Shown here: positions 8,080-16,428 of the stretch, piece by piece
How positions within the stretch are numbered: the stretch's first letter is position 1
How the letters are laid out: the number at the start of each line of letters is the position of its first letter
NCBI GenBank assembly: GCA_013151645.1
Contig: JAADHU010000051.1
Span: forward strand, 1-64,000
Source of the DNA: Gammaproteobacteria bacterium
Lineage (GTDB): Bacteria; Pseudomonadota; Gammaproteobacteria; Steroidobacterales; Woeseiaceae
Length of the DNA: 64,000 nt
Reading direction: 5' to 3'
Made by a program: the position numbers and the translations under genes
Notes under the pieces: model-generated
The model's input: only the letters and a program-made list of their open reading frames with translations
Database searches by the model: none
What the model was told of the DNA's origin: nothing

Positions 8080-9483
8080 TCAGGCCGTTCCGTAGCCGAA
8101 GAGTTTTCGTCGCACGATAACGGCAGAGACGCTCTCCGGCACCATCGAACCCCATTCACCGCCATTTTTGATCAGGTCGAGTACGTCCGGTGAATGGATA
8201 TCGAGATACCGATCCGAGATGTCCTCCAGTGGAACAATGCACTGTCTGTGCCGCAGATAGTCCATCAGGTAGTGTAAGGACTTCTCGAGCGACAGGCTGT
8301 CGAGGCCGTGAATCTCCGCGCTGCCGGCGTTTTTCATGGGATATATCAACAACTTCAACTGGTCCGTAAAGAGTCGCCCGAGACTCTCGAGAATGCCCCC
8401 GTCCAGATTGACGTAGTAGCCCTCATCGAAAAGTTTCTGCAAATTGTCGAGCCCCATCGCTAAACCAATTGGCCGGTCGGTGTAACGGCCCAGATACTCG
8501 GCCAGCCGGTAATATTCCTGGAAATCGGAGATCATGACGGTATGGCCGGTTGCCGCCAGCACCTCCGCCCGGCTGATAAAATCCTCAAGGCATACGTTGC
8601 CGTCTTCCAGCAGGCTGTGCAATGACATTTCCATGATTGGCAACGGGTCCGCTGCATCTGCGCCGTATTCCTGCGTGAGCTTGCGTGTCGCCGCATTCAA
8701 CATATCGATATTGACGTGCGTCACCGGTCGGAAGCGACCGCGCTCAACGACCAGCGCTCGTTTTCGCAGCGCTTCGGAGGGCTGCAGAACGACACCGTCG
8801 GCCGAAAACATCGCCGCGCCGGTCATCCCGAGTTGCACGAGTCGCAAGGACATGATGCGATTGTCGACCCCCTCGAAGGCCGGCCCCTTGGCATCGAGCA
8901 TGTCAATCTCGACGCGTTTGTTGGAGATTCCATCGACGAGCGACGCAACCAGCGCATCGGGCTGATCGTGCAACGTATAGGCGCCGTAGATCAGGTTGAC
9001 GCCAACGATTCCCAACGCTTCTTGTTGCAAGGCATTGGTGTCATCCAGCATGCGGACATGCAGGATAATTGAACTGTCCTCGGCGTGCGTTTCCGCCTGG
9101 AAACGAATGCCCATCCACGCGTGGCACTCGTTGGTTCCCTGATAGTTGCGCGCCGATACCGTATCGGCAAAAGAAAAAAACCGCGTTGAATCGCCGCGCG
9201 CGGACGTCAGGCGCTGGCGATTGAGTGTTTGCTCGTGATCCAGCATCGACTCAAGGCGATCCCGGCAAACATAGCGCTGACAGGGACCGTAAATCGCGTC
9301 ACTGATCTGCATGTCGTAGGCGGAGATACTTTTGGAGACCGTACCGGCGGCACCACCGGCCTGAAAGAACCAGCGGACAACTTCCTGGCCAGCACCGATC
9401 TCCGCGAAGGTACCGTAACGGCCCGGGTCGAGATTGATCTCAAGCGCTTTCTGCAGCGTGGAGCATTGTTTGACTTCGTTCAT
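8080..9483 (-). CDS. Conserved protein of unknown function
   Basis: A 467-residue soluble protein without signal peptide or membrane segments. Its start is placed at the ATG at 9483, giving MNEVKQCSTLQKALEINLD; the open frame continues upstream to 9744 but that part has a shadow-frame composition. The block YGTFAEIGAGQEVVRWFFQA with SKSISAYDMQISDAIYG belongs to a widespread conserved family whose database names (for example nicotinamide-nucleotide adenylyltransferase or TonB receptor) I do not trust, because no motif of either is visible. It diverges from the cytochrome operon. No function can be assigned from the sequence. Confidence 0.72.
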   Translation of the reverse strand: MNEVKQCSTLQKALEINLDPGRYGTFAEIGAGQEVVRWFFQAGGAAGTVSKSISAYDMQISDAIYGPCQRYVCRDRLESMLDHEQTLNRQRLTSARGDSTRFFSFADTVSARNYQGTNECHAWMGIRFQAETHAEDSSIILHVRMLDDTNALQQEALGIVGVNLIYGAYTLHDQPDALVASLVDGISNKRVEIDMLDAKGPAFEGVDNRIMSLRLVQLGMTGAAMFSADGVVLQPSEALRKRALVVERGRFRPVTHVNIDMLNAATRKLTQEYGADAADPLPIMEMSLHSLLEDGNVCLEDFISRAEVLAATGHTVMISDFQEYYRLAEYLGRYTDRPIGLAMGLDNLQKLFDEGYYVNLDGGILESLGRLFTDQLKLLIYPMKNAGSAEIHGLDSLSLEKSLHYLMDYLRHRQCIVPLEDISDRYLDIHSPDVLDLIKNGGEWGSMVPESVSAVIVRRKLFGYGTA

Positions 9484-9702
9484 AAGCGCTCGTGCGGTCC
9501 CGGCAGCGAATAAGACTTCGACCTGTTTGTCGGCCAATCGCGGGAAACCTTGAATTCTGCGACTCAGGCGTGGCGCGGTACGCAATGAGCAGGTGCGGAA
9601 TTTTCGCGTGTAGCTCGCTACAGCGAACCAGAATACGTAATCGCCACGATGCAATGTCTCCTGTAACTGCGCGAAGCTTCTGCATATCGGCAGTGAACCA
9701 AA

Positions 9703-9708
9703 TATAAA
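9703..9708 (+). promoter_or_regulatory. Possible -10 element before the cytochrome operon
   Basis: TATAAA within an AT-rich patch (AATATAAATT) in the otherwise GC-rich 281-base divergent region 9484-9764. No convincing -35 lies at the right distance, so this is only a candidate; it would give a leader of about 50 bases before the ATG at 9765. Confidence 0.25.
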
Positions 9709-9764
9709 TTGGCTCTTTCTGCGACCCGCGGATGCCGAGTGCACGCATTCTCACAGAGACGGAC

Positions 9765-10445
9765 ATGACCAATAAGAGAACAAGACTCATCGCCAAAAGT
9801 GCTGCTGCGCCCGTGGCACTGATATTTACGCTCGCGGTGATCGCGGGTACGGCTTCTGCCGGCACGATCGCCGGATCGGCGCACGATTTTTCGAGCATCA
9901 ACAACGACGGTCAAATCTGTGTCAACTGTCACACGCCGCACAGTGCCGATACCACGGTAGCGACTGCACCGCTCTGGAATCACGACGTAACATCGACCAC
10001 ATTTCTTCTCTACTCGAGTCCGACCATGAACTCGGCACCCGGCCAGCCGACAGGCAGTTCCGTTCTGTGTCTTTCATGTCATGACGGCACAGTCGCAGTG
10101 GACAGTTTTGGGGGCAATGCCGGCGTCGACTTTATTGCGCCGGGTGACGAGCACTATATCGGTACTGATTTGAGTGATGATCACCCGATTTCGATAACCT
10201 ACGATTCTGCTCTCGCCAATGCGGACCCTGGTCTCAACGATCCTTCAGCGACTACCGTAACCATCGGTCTTGGCGGTGACAAGACCAATACAGGCACGGT
10301 CAGCAACCTGTTGCTGCCTGCCGATCAGGTGCAGTGCTCATCGTGTCACGATGTTCACAATGGTTTCGTACCACCCGCCGAGCCGGACTTGCTTGTCGTC
10401 TCGCGAACCAATAGCAGCATTTGCTTTACGTGTCATAACAAGTAG
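9765..10445 (+). CDS. OmcE-like secreted tetraheme cytochrome c
   Basis: The 226-residue precursor has a signal peptide (hydrophobic 13-28, cleavage after ASA at 32) and four CXXCH motifs: CVNCH at 52, CLSCH at 102, CSSCH at 191 and CFTCH at 220, the last almost at the C-terminus. Six further histidines (40, 59, 73, 130, 140, 198) suffice for bis-histidine ligation of all hemes. Size, heme number, GSAHD near the mature N-terminus, CHTPH, APLWN and CLSCHDGT resemble, from memory, the OmcE family of filament-forming cytochromes in Geobacter. It is first in a long operon and followed by a stable hairpin. Likely role: extracellular electron carrier, possibly polymeric; the polymer claim is inference. 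Confidence 0.85.
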   Translation: MTNKRTRLIAKSAAAPVALIFTLAVIAGTASAGTIAGSAHDFSSINNDGQICVNCHTPHSADTTVATAPLWNHDVTSTTFLLYSSPTMNSAPGQPTGSSVLCLSCHDGTVAVDSFGGNAGVDFIAPGDEHYIGTDLSDDHPISITYDSALANADPGLNDPSATTVTIGLGGDKTNTGTVSNLLLPADQVQCSSCHDVHNGFVPPAEPDLLVVSRTNSSICFTCHNK

Positions 10446-10459
10446 AGATTGACTGCCAA

Positions 10460-10493
10460 TATCGCCGCCGCGAAAACCAGGCCGGCGGCGATA
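10460..10493 (+). terminator. Strong hairpin after the first cytochrome gene
   Basis: A perfect 11-base stem, TATCGCCGCCG (10460-10470) with CGGCGGCGATA (10483-10493), encloses a 12-base loop. No T run follows, so it is more likely an mRNA-stabilising or partial termination element than a complete terminator. It sits 15 bases after the tetraheme cytochrome gene and 42 bases before the next gene. Confidence 0.6.
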
Positions 10494-10534
10494 CCCGCGG
10501 CCCCGACAGCGAAAGGTCTGGTGCGAGGTTACGG

Positions 10535-11614
10535 ATGAAAAAATTCACCGAACATTTCCTGTTGGGCGTGGCGGCTATTGGCATGGCGCTCCTGACCGCG
10601 TGTGCCGGTACGTCGCAGATTTCCGCATCGGACGGGTCGCTATTTTACCCCTCGCCACCGGCGCCCGCACGACTGCAATACCTGACCAAGTTTTCCTCAC
10701 AGCTCGATCTCGGCGAGAAAAATGCCAGGTTTCGGGATTTTGTATTCGGTGAGGAGACCATTAGTGGCCATCTCGTGCAGAAACCCTACGGTCTGGCTGT
10801 GTTTGAAGGAGCAGCCTACGTCGTGGATACACGCGGCGGTGGCTATGTCGTATTCGATTTCCTCAACTCAAGATCGAAACTGGTTCGCGGCAATGGCGCC
10901 AGCAATATGCCAAAACCAATCAACATTACGATTGACACGGATGGCACGCGTTACGTCACTGACACCCAACGAGAGCAGGTCCTTGTTTTCGACCGTAACG
11001 ATCGATTCGTCAAGGCGTTCGGTTCGTCGGGCCAGTTTCGGCCTGTCGATGTCGCTATCGTTGACGACCGATTGTACATTTCCGACATATTGCATCATAC
11101 GATCCAGGTCCTTGATCAACGAACCGGTCAATTGCTGTTCAAGTTTGGTTCGAACGGATCCGGCCCCGGCGAATTATTTCAACCCACCAATCTCGCCATC
11201 GGGCCAGATGGGTCGGTCTACGTTACGGACACCGGCAATTTCCGGATTCAGGTATTTTCTCCGGACGGGGAATTTATTCGCAGCATCGGCAAGATCGGCA
11301 CGGCGGCCGGCCGATTCGCCCGCCCCAAGGGCATCGCGGTAGACAGAGAAGGTCGGGTATACGTCGTTGACGCGGCCTTTGCTAACGTCCAGATTCTCGA
11401 CGCCACCGGCACGCCGCTGATGTTTTTCGGCGAACCAGGCACTAGTCCCGGCAACATCAATCTGCCCACGGTCGTCAAGATCGATTATGAGAACGTCGAA
11501 TTCTTTCAGCAGTATGCAGACCCGGAGTTTCGCCTGGAGTATCTGGTGCTGGTGGCCAGCCAGTTCGGAGTGAACAAAGTTGCTGTTTTCGGGTATGGCA
11601 CGATGCGCGAATAA
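10535..11614 (+). CDS. NHL-repeat beta-propeller lipoprotein
   Basis: The protein has 359 residues with a lipoprotein signal and lipobox LTAC (cysteine at residue 23), so it is probably anchored in the outer membrane. Repeats of the type GPDGSVYVTDTGNFRIQVF and DREGRVYVVDAAFANVQIL identify an NHL six-bladed beta-propeller. After the lipobox comes a conserved PPAPARLQYL block that recurs in the second lipoprotein of this operon at 13685. Start ATG has GAGG 8 bases upstream. It overlaps the beta-barrel gene by 20 bases. NHL propellers are protein-binding platforms; here it may organise cytochromes at the outer membrane, which is inference. Confidence 0.85.
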   Translation: MKKFTEHFLLGVAAIGMALLTACAGTSQISASDGSLFYPSPPAPARLQYLTKFSSQLDLGEKNARFRDFVFGEETISGHLVQKPYGLAVFEGAAYVVDTRGGGYVVFDFLNSRSKLVRGNGASNMPKPINITIDTDGTRYVTDTQREQVLVFDRNDRFVKAFGSSGQFRPVDVAIVDDRLYISDILHHTIQVLDQRTGQLLFKFGSNGSGPGELFQPTNLAIGPDGSVYVTDTGNFRIQVFSPDGEFIRSIGKIGTAAGRFARPKGIAVDREGRVYVVDAAFANVQILDATGTPLMFFGEPGTSPGNINLPTVVKIDYENVEFFQQYADPEFRLEYLVLVASQFGVNKVAVFGYGTMRE

Positions 11615-13685
11615 GGCTGGTGCATTGAATAGCCGTTTTACATCAGACTCATGCGCTTCTTGCTTCTCCCGTTGCCGCTGTCACCCAGGATCGCGATTTT
11701 CGCAGGTCGTGCTGACGAGCATGCTCCTGGTGATGCCCGGATTCGCCAGTGCCGATGTACGCGACGCCGAAATCGGTGGCTTTCGAGTGACGGACATTAG
11801 CGGGACGACGTCCGCACGATATTTACTGGATGATCGCGAGTATGCAAGTCAGAACGCACGCAGTAACGCAGAGAAGCAGAGGAATCTTGAGCTGGAATTG
11901 TTCATCTTGACTCGCAGCTATCTCTACCACCCGGACTTTCTGAACATGAAGATCGGTGGCGGGCCGTTACTGGTCACGCAAGATTACATCGCAACAGCCG
12001 GAACGAATGACAGCAACGAGGCTTTGTTCAATTTCGTGGTGGACCTCAACTTCCTGGATCAGAAAGCGTATCCGGTCCGCACGTATTACACGCGAAGCCA
12101 CCCGTCGATCACGACCAGCCTCGCGGGACGATTCCTGGTCAAACGGAATCAATACGGGCTGAATGCACAGTTACGCCAGCCCGTATCGCCCGTCCAGTTC
12201 ACCTTCGACGCGTTCCACGTCGACACGACCGGTTCCGGTTTCGATACCAGGCTGGACGAAAATATTGACGAATTGTCGCTCACCGCGTTCAAATCGTACC
12301 GCAACGCAGATCGGCTCAGCGTAACGTATCGATGGAATAATCGCGATTCTCTAAGCGGGAGCCCCGGACTTCCGATCCAGGCATCAAGAATAACCACCGG
12401 TACCGCGGATCTCGACGCACGCAATGTGTTCGGATCGAACGGTCAGCTGGAATTGGTTCAGCAGGTCTTCCTGGTTGACCAGGACACAGAGATCGATGTG
12501 CTGACCAAGCTCAAGGATCGCCGCTATTTCGGAAACCTCAACTGGGCACACACCAAAAGCACGCGCTCGTTTTACCGCTACACAGACCAGCAAACGACCC
12601 GGCCGGGCCAGACGAATGTCAGCCGTCGTTCGCTGGTCGTTGGAGGAAGTCACGAACGCGGGCAGAATCTCGTCGTCACCGCGAATGCAACCGTTACTGA
12701 GGACCGCGATTCCGCGTTCGAAAGAAGATTGGCGGGTGTACAGAGCAATATCAAATACACCTACCCCACTGCCTTTGGCTCGATCAGTTTGGGCATGGGC
12801 CTCGGTGCTCGCAATACTGACCAGGTTTCCGCGCAGGATCGCGCTCAGGTATTCGATGAATCCGCCGTGCTGGCCGGAACCGATCGTATTGATCTTCGCA
12901 ATGATTTCGTTGTAGCGGAAACACTGGTCGTTCGCAGTGAACCTAAGACCCAGGTATTCGTCGAGGGTATCGACTACCGACTGGTTACCGTCGGCAGTTC
13001 GACTTCGATTCAGCGCCTGGTTGGCGGGAACATCGCTGATGGTCAGACCGTACTGCTGGAGTATGCGTACCTGACAGGCGGCACCGTAAAGTTCGATACG
13101 CTCAGTCAAAACTATGTCGCTAACATCCGCTTTCTCAACCATTTCAGCGCTTTCGCCCGTCTGAGTGACCGGAGCAATCGTGTTGTCGCCGGTGCCTCGG
13201 TAATACCACTGAATGACGTTCGAAGTGTTGAGTTCGGGGGACGTATTGACTACCCGCTTGGAAACCGGTGGACCGTCGGCGGCGAGTATTTACGTACCGA
13301 TCAGAATGAGGATATTTCTTCCTACCTTCGTAACAGCTACGACGCCTACGCCGAAGTAAGACTGCCCATGGCGAGTTCGCTACGTTTGATGATGCACCAG
13401 GAAACGATTGAGAACGAAGGATCGGTGGAGAATGTTGACCTTGTCCAGTATCGCGCCAGTCTCCGCAGCCGACCATTCCGTGGCATTATCGTTTCCTGGG
13501 ACAGCGACTACCTTGAAGATATCGGCGGCACTCTGTTCCGTGAACGCGTATCGCACAGCATGACAGCGCAATGGGTATATCGCCAAATGCGTATCATGGT
13601 GCGTGGCGAGTTCGTTTCGGAGACGCTCGGCTCCACCCTGCGTGACAATGCGCGGGTAACGGCACAGATACAGAGGGCATTCTGA
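11595..13685 (+). CDS. Large outer-membrane beta-barrel, putative electron-conduit porin
   Basis: About 696 residues with a signal peptide whose hydrophobic core is VVLTSMLLVMPGFASA. The rest is dense in alternating hydrophobic/aromatic strands and ends in QIQRAF, a typical barrel-terminal phenylalanine. No heme motif, TonB box or plug domain is present. It lies between two NHL lipoproteins and next to multiheme cytochromes, as conduit porins do in porin-cytochrome systems of the MtrB, OmbB or ExtD kind, but I see no direct sequence relation to a named one. The ATG at 11595 overlaps the upstream gene; 11580 is an alternative. Its stop overlaps the next start as TGATG. Confidence 0.7.
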   Translation: MARCANKAGALNSRFTSDSCASCFSRCRCHPGSRFSQVVLTSMLLVMPGFASADVRDAEIGGFRVTDISGTTSARYLLDDREYASQNARSNAEKQRNLELELFILTRSYLYHPDFLNMKIGGGPLLVTQDYIATAGTNDSNEALFNFVVDLNFLDQKAYPVRTYYTRSHPSITTSLAGRFLVKRNQYGLNAQLRQPVSPVQFTFDAFHVDTTGSGFDTRLDENIDELSLTAFKSYRNADRLSVTYRWNNRDSLSGSPGLPIQASRITTGTADLDARNVFGSNGQLELVQQVFLVDQDTEIDVLTKLKDRRYFGNLNWAHTKSTRSFYRYTDQQTTRPGQTNVSRRSLVVGGSHERGQNLVVTANATVTEDRDSAFERRLAGVQSNIKYTYPTAFGSISLGMGLGARNTDQVSAQDRAQVFDESAVLAGTDRIDLRNDFVVAETLVVRSEPKTQVFVEGIDYRLVTVGSSTSIQRLVGGNIADGQTVLLEYAYLTGGTVKFDTLSQNYVANIRFLNHFSAFARLSDRSNRVVAGASVIPLNDVRSVEFGGRIDYPLGNRWTVGGEYLRTDQNEDISSYLRNSYDAYAEVRLPMASSLRLMMHQETIENEGSVENVDLVQYRASLRSRPFRGIIVSWDSDYLEDIGGTLFRERVSHSMTAQWVYRQMRIMVRGEFVSETLGSTLRDNARVTAQIQRAF

Positions 13686-14728
13686 TGCTCAGGCTCCACC
13701 GGTATTTTCGTTTTTCCTTCCTGGCGTCGTCACTGGCGCTCATTGCGAGTTGTGCCGGCCCGGCCGTCCTCGACCCTTTTCAAGGCAGTGGTCCCGTTTG
13801 GCCAGCGCCGCCCGCGGCGGCGCGACTCCAGTTTGTCGGCGAATTCTCGCGACCGGAGGAACTGGGAATTCGGCGTTCGCTCTGGTCGCGACTGGTGCGT
13901 ATAACGACCGGCCCGGAACAAGATGCGCTCGTGCGGCCCATGTCGGTTGCCGTCGCCGAACGCGCCAACATTATTTACGTCGCCGATCCCGGGGCAGGTT
14001 GCGTGCATCGGTATGACCTGAAATCCGGCCGCTACCGACAGCTTCGGCTGGCACGGGATGTACCGCTGTTGTCGCCGGTCGGGTTGGCGGTTACAGCGGA
14101 CGGTCGAGTATTCGTGACGGACTCTCAACTCGCCCGAATCTTCGTTGCCGATGCCGACGACAAGGTCCTTACGGCGCTCTCCCTGGACGCCCCATTGTTA
14201 CAACCAACCGGGTTATCGTGGGACGCGAGCACCGACGAACTGGTTGTGGTCGATACTACCGCCCAGATCATTCGACGCTACACATCCTCGGGGGCACTTG
14301 TCAGCGAATTTGGCCAGCGCGGGCAACAGGCCGGCTCCCTGAATTACCCGACCTTCCTGTGGCAGGACAGCGATCGATCGCTTCTGGTCAGCGATACGCT
14401 GAATTTCAGAATTCAGCGTTTTTCGAACGACGGAATCTCGCTCGGCTATTTCGGTAAGGCCGGCGATGCTACCGGCGCGCTGTCCCGTCCCAAAGGCGTC
14501 GCGGCTGACAGCTTCGGTCACATTTACGTGATTGATTCGCTGTTTCATGCCGTGCAGGTGTATGACCGCCAGGGACGATTCCTGCTGGCCGTCGGCGAGC
14601 AGGGCCAGGGTCCCGGACAATTCTGGTTGCCGACTGGCGTCTTTGTCGACGCGAACGATTCAATTTTCGTTGCGGATACGCACAACCGTCGCGTCCAGGT
14701 ATTTCGATACGTTGGAGTAGCACCATGA
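13685..14728 (+). CDS. Second NHL-repeat beta-propeller lipoprotein
   Basis: The 347-residue product has a lipoprotein signal with lipobox IASC (cysteine at about 23) and a run of NHL repeats such as DRSLLVSDTLNFRIQRF and DANDSIFVADTHNRRVQVF. After the lipobox, WPAPPAAARLQFVGEFS closely parallels PPAPARLQYLTKFS in the lipoprotein at 10535, so these two are paralogs placed on each side of the beta-barrel gene. Start and stop overlap both neighbours (TGATG before, ATGA after), which implies tight co-translation. Probable outer-membrane scaffold or periplasmic/extracellular partner for cytochromes. Confidence 0.85.
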   Translation: MLRLHRYFRFSFLASSLALIASCAGPAVLDPFQGSGPVWPAPPAAARLQFVGEFSRPEELGIRRSLWSRLVRITTGPEQDALVRPMSVAVAERANIIYVADPGAGCVHRYDLKSGRYRQLRLARDVPLLSPVGLAVTADGRVFVTDSQLARIFVADADDKVLTALSLDAPLLQPTGLSWDASTDELVVVDTTAQIIRRYTSSGALVSEFGQRGQQAGSLNYPTFLWQDSDRSLLVSDTLNFRIQRFSNDGISLGYFGKAGDATGALSRPKGVAADSFGHIYVIDSLFHAVQVYDRQGRFLLAVGEQGQGPGQFWLPTGVFVDANDSIFVADTHNRRVQVFRYVGVAP

Positions 14729-16416
14729 AGCTGTTATTCCGGACATGCCTGGCACTTCTGATCTGCACCGTCGCAGGACCCGGCGAGGCAGACACCATTG
14801 TCGGCTCCAGACACAATTTATCGGCCAGCGGGCCGGGACCGGTAACGTCCGGTTCAGAAACACAGATTTGCATATTTTGTCACACACCTCATCAATCGTC
14901 GCCGGTCGCACCGTTGTGGAATCGTCGTTCGCCGGGGCTCAACTACGTCCCTTACTCCAGCAGCACAGCGATTGCCACACCCGGGCAGCCCACGGGTGAC
15001 TCGTTGCTCTGCCTTAGCTGTCATGATGGCACCATAGCGCTCGGCGAAGTGCTCAGTCGCGGCAGCGATATCGTCATGAACGGTGGCACCATAACCATGC
15101 CCGTCGGCTCATCCCTGATCGGTACCAACCTGATGCAGGATCACCCGATTTCGTTCGCGTATTCAGGCACATTGGCCAGCCAGAACGGTGAACTCAGGGA
15201 CCCAGGTACGCTGCGGCCCGAATTCAGACTGGACGCGAGCGGCCAGCTTCAGTGTACGACCTGCCACGATGCGCATGACAACCAGTTCGGCAACTTTCTC
15301 GTGTGGCCCAATTCGCGCTCTCAGCTCTGCGTCGAATGTCATCAAAAGACCGGCTGGTCGCTTTCGCCGCACAACCTGTCTGCGTCAGCGTGGAACGGAG
15401 TATTTCCGGATCCCTGGCCGGCAAGCGACGCAGCAACCGTGATAGACAATGCGTGTGGCAATTGCCACCTGCCGCATAATGCGATTGGCGGGCCGAGGTT
15501 GCTCCAGTATTCGCTCGAGGAAGACAACTGCAATGCCTGCCACAACGGCAACGTCGCAGCCGAAAACGTCATGGCTGATTTCAACAAACTCTCGGTGCAT
15601 CCTGTCGCCGACACTTCTCTTGTGCACGATCCAACCGAGCCAGGCACCGTGGTCAACCGACACGTTGAGTGTGCGGATTGCCATGATCCACACGCCGCGC
15701 GTGCAGGAACTCCACCGATAAACGGCGTGTTGACGAATGTTCGCGGTATCGATCTATCCGGCGGCGAAGTCGACCCTGCCGGTAGTTCCTACGAGATCTG
15801 CTTTCGGTGCCACGCTGACAATCTGAATCCCGGGCAAAACCTGACGCCTCGACAACACGACCAACAGAACACACGACTGGAGTTTCAGCTCACCAACCCG
15901 TCCTTTCATCCGGTCGCCGGGGTCGGCCGCAACGCGGATGTTCCCAGCCTCATCGACCCGATGTCCGTCACGTCAATCATCGAATGCACGGATTGCCATG
16001 ATTCCGATAGTTCCGAATCGGCCGGAGGAGCCGGCCCAAGTGGCCCGCACGGGTCTATATTCGCGCCCCTTTTAGTGCGCCGCTACGACACTCTGGACAA
16101 TACGCCGGAAAGCAGTTCGGCATATGCACTGTGCTATACCTGTCACAGCCGCAACAGCCTGCTGAATGATGCCAGCTTCGCTGAACACGACAGGCACATC
16201 CGCAGGGAAAATGCGCCGTGCAATGCTTGCCACGATCCCCACGGAATCAGTTCGACACAGGGAAACAGTGTCAATAACACGCACTTGATTAATTTCGACA
16301 CAACAATCGTCAGCCCGAACGGGAACGGGCAGTTGCGATTTGTCGACGAAGGAAGATTTTCCGGGTCCTGTGACCTGCTTTGCCACGGTGAAGACCATGT
16401 CAACGAAAATTATTGA
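14725..16416 (+). CDS. Twelve-heme cytochrome c with an OmcE-like N-terminal module
   Basis: This 563-residue secreted cytochrome (signal cleavage near GEA at 20-22) has eleven CXXCH motifs and a terminal CX3CH variant, CDLLCH at 549-554. Residues 24-210, with four hemes, align throughout with the tetraheme cytochrome at 9765: QIC..CHTPH, APLWN, PGQPTG, LCLSCHDGT, IGT.L..DHPIS and the third and fourth heme motifs occur in the same order. Residues 211-563 add eight hemes of the doubled-CXXCH kind. It probably works outside the cell or in the conduit; a role as anchor between membrane conduit and tetraheme chain is attractive but inferred. ATGA overlap with the upstream lipoprotein gene. Confidence 0.87.
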   Translation: MKLLFRTCLALLICTVAGPGEADTIVGSRHNLSASGPGPVTSGSETQICIFCHTPHQSSPVAPLWNRRSPGLNYVPYSSSTAIATPGQPTGDSLLCLSCHDGTIALGEVLSRGSDIVMNGGTITMPVGSSLIGTNLMQDHPISFAYSGTLASQNGELRDPGTLRPEFRLDASGQLQCTTCHDAHDNQFGNFLVWPNSRSQLCVECHQKTGWSLSPHNLSASAWNGVFPDPWPASDAATVIDNACGNCHLPHNAIGGPRLLQYSLEEDNCNACHNGNVAAENVMADFNKLSVHPVADTSLVHDPTEPGTVVNRHVECADCHDPHAARAGTPPINGVLTNVRGIDLSGGEVDPAGSSYEICFRCHADNLNPGQNLTPRQHDQQNTRLEFQLTNPSFHPVAGVGRNADVPSLIDPMSVTSIIECTDCHDSDSSESAGGAGPSGPHGSIFAPLLVRRYDTLDNTPESSSAYALCYTCHSRNSLLNDASFAEHDRHIRRENAPCNACHDPHGISSTQGNSVNNTHLINFDTTIVSPNGNGQLRFVDEGRFSGSCDLLCHGEDHVNENY

Positions 16417-16428
16417 TTCCGTGATTTC

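Noticed and set aside
9571-9590. Sigma-54-like TGGCGCG near the cytochrome operon
   Set aside because: The GC element does not occur 10 bases after the GG, so the spacing is wrong.
12384-13142. A 252-codon minus-strand frame
   Set aside because: Antisense to the beta-barrel gene; no recognisable domain.
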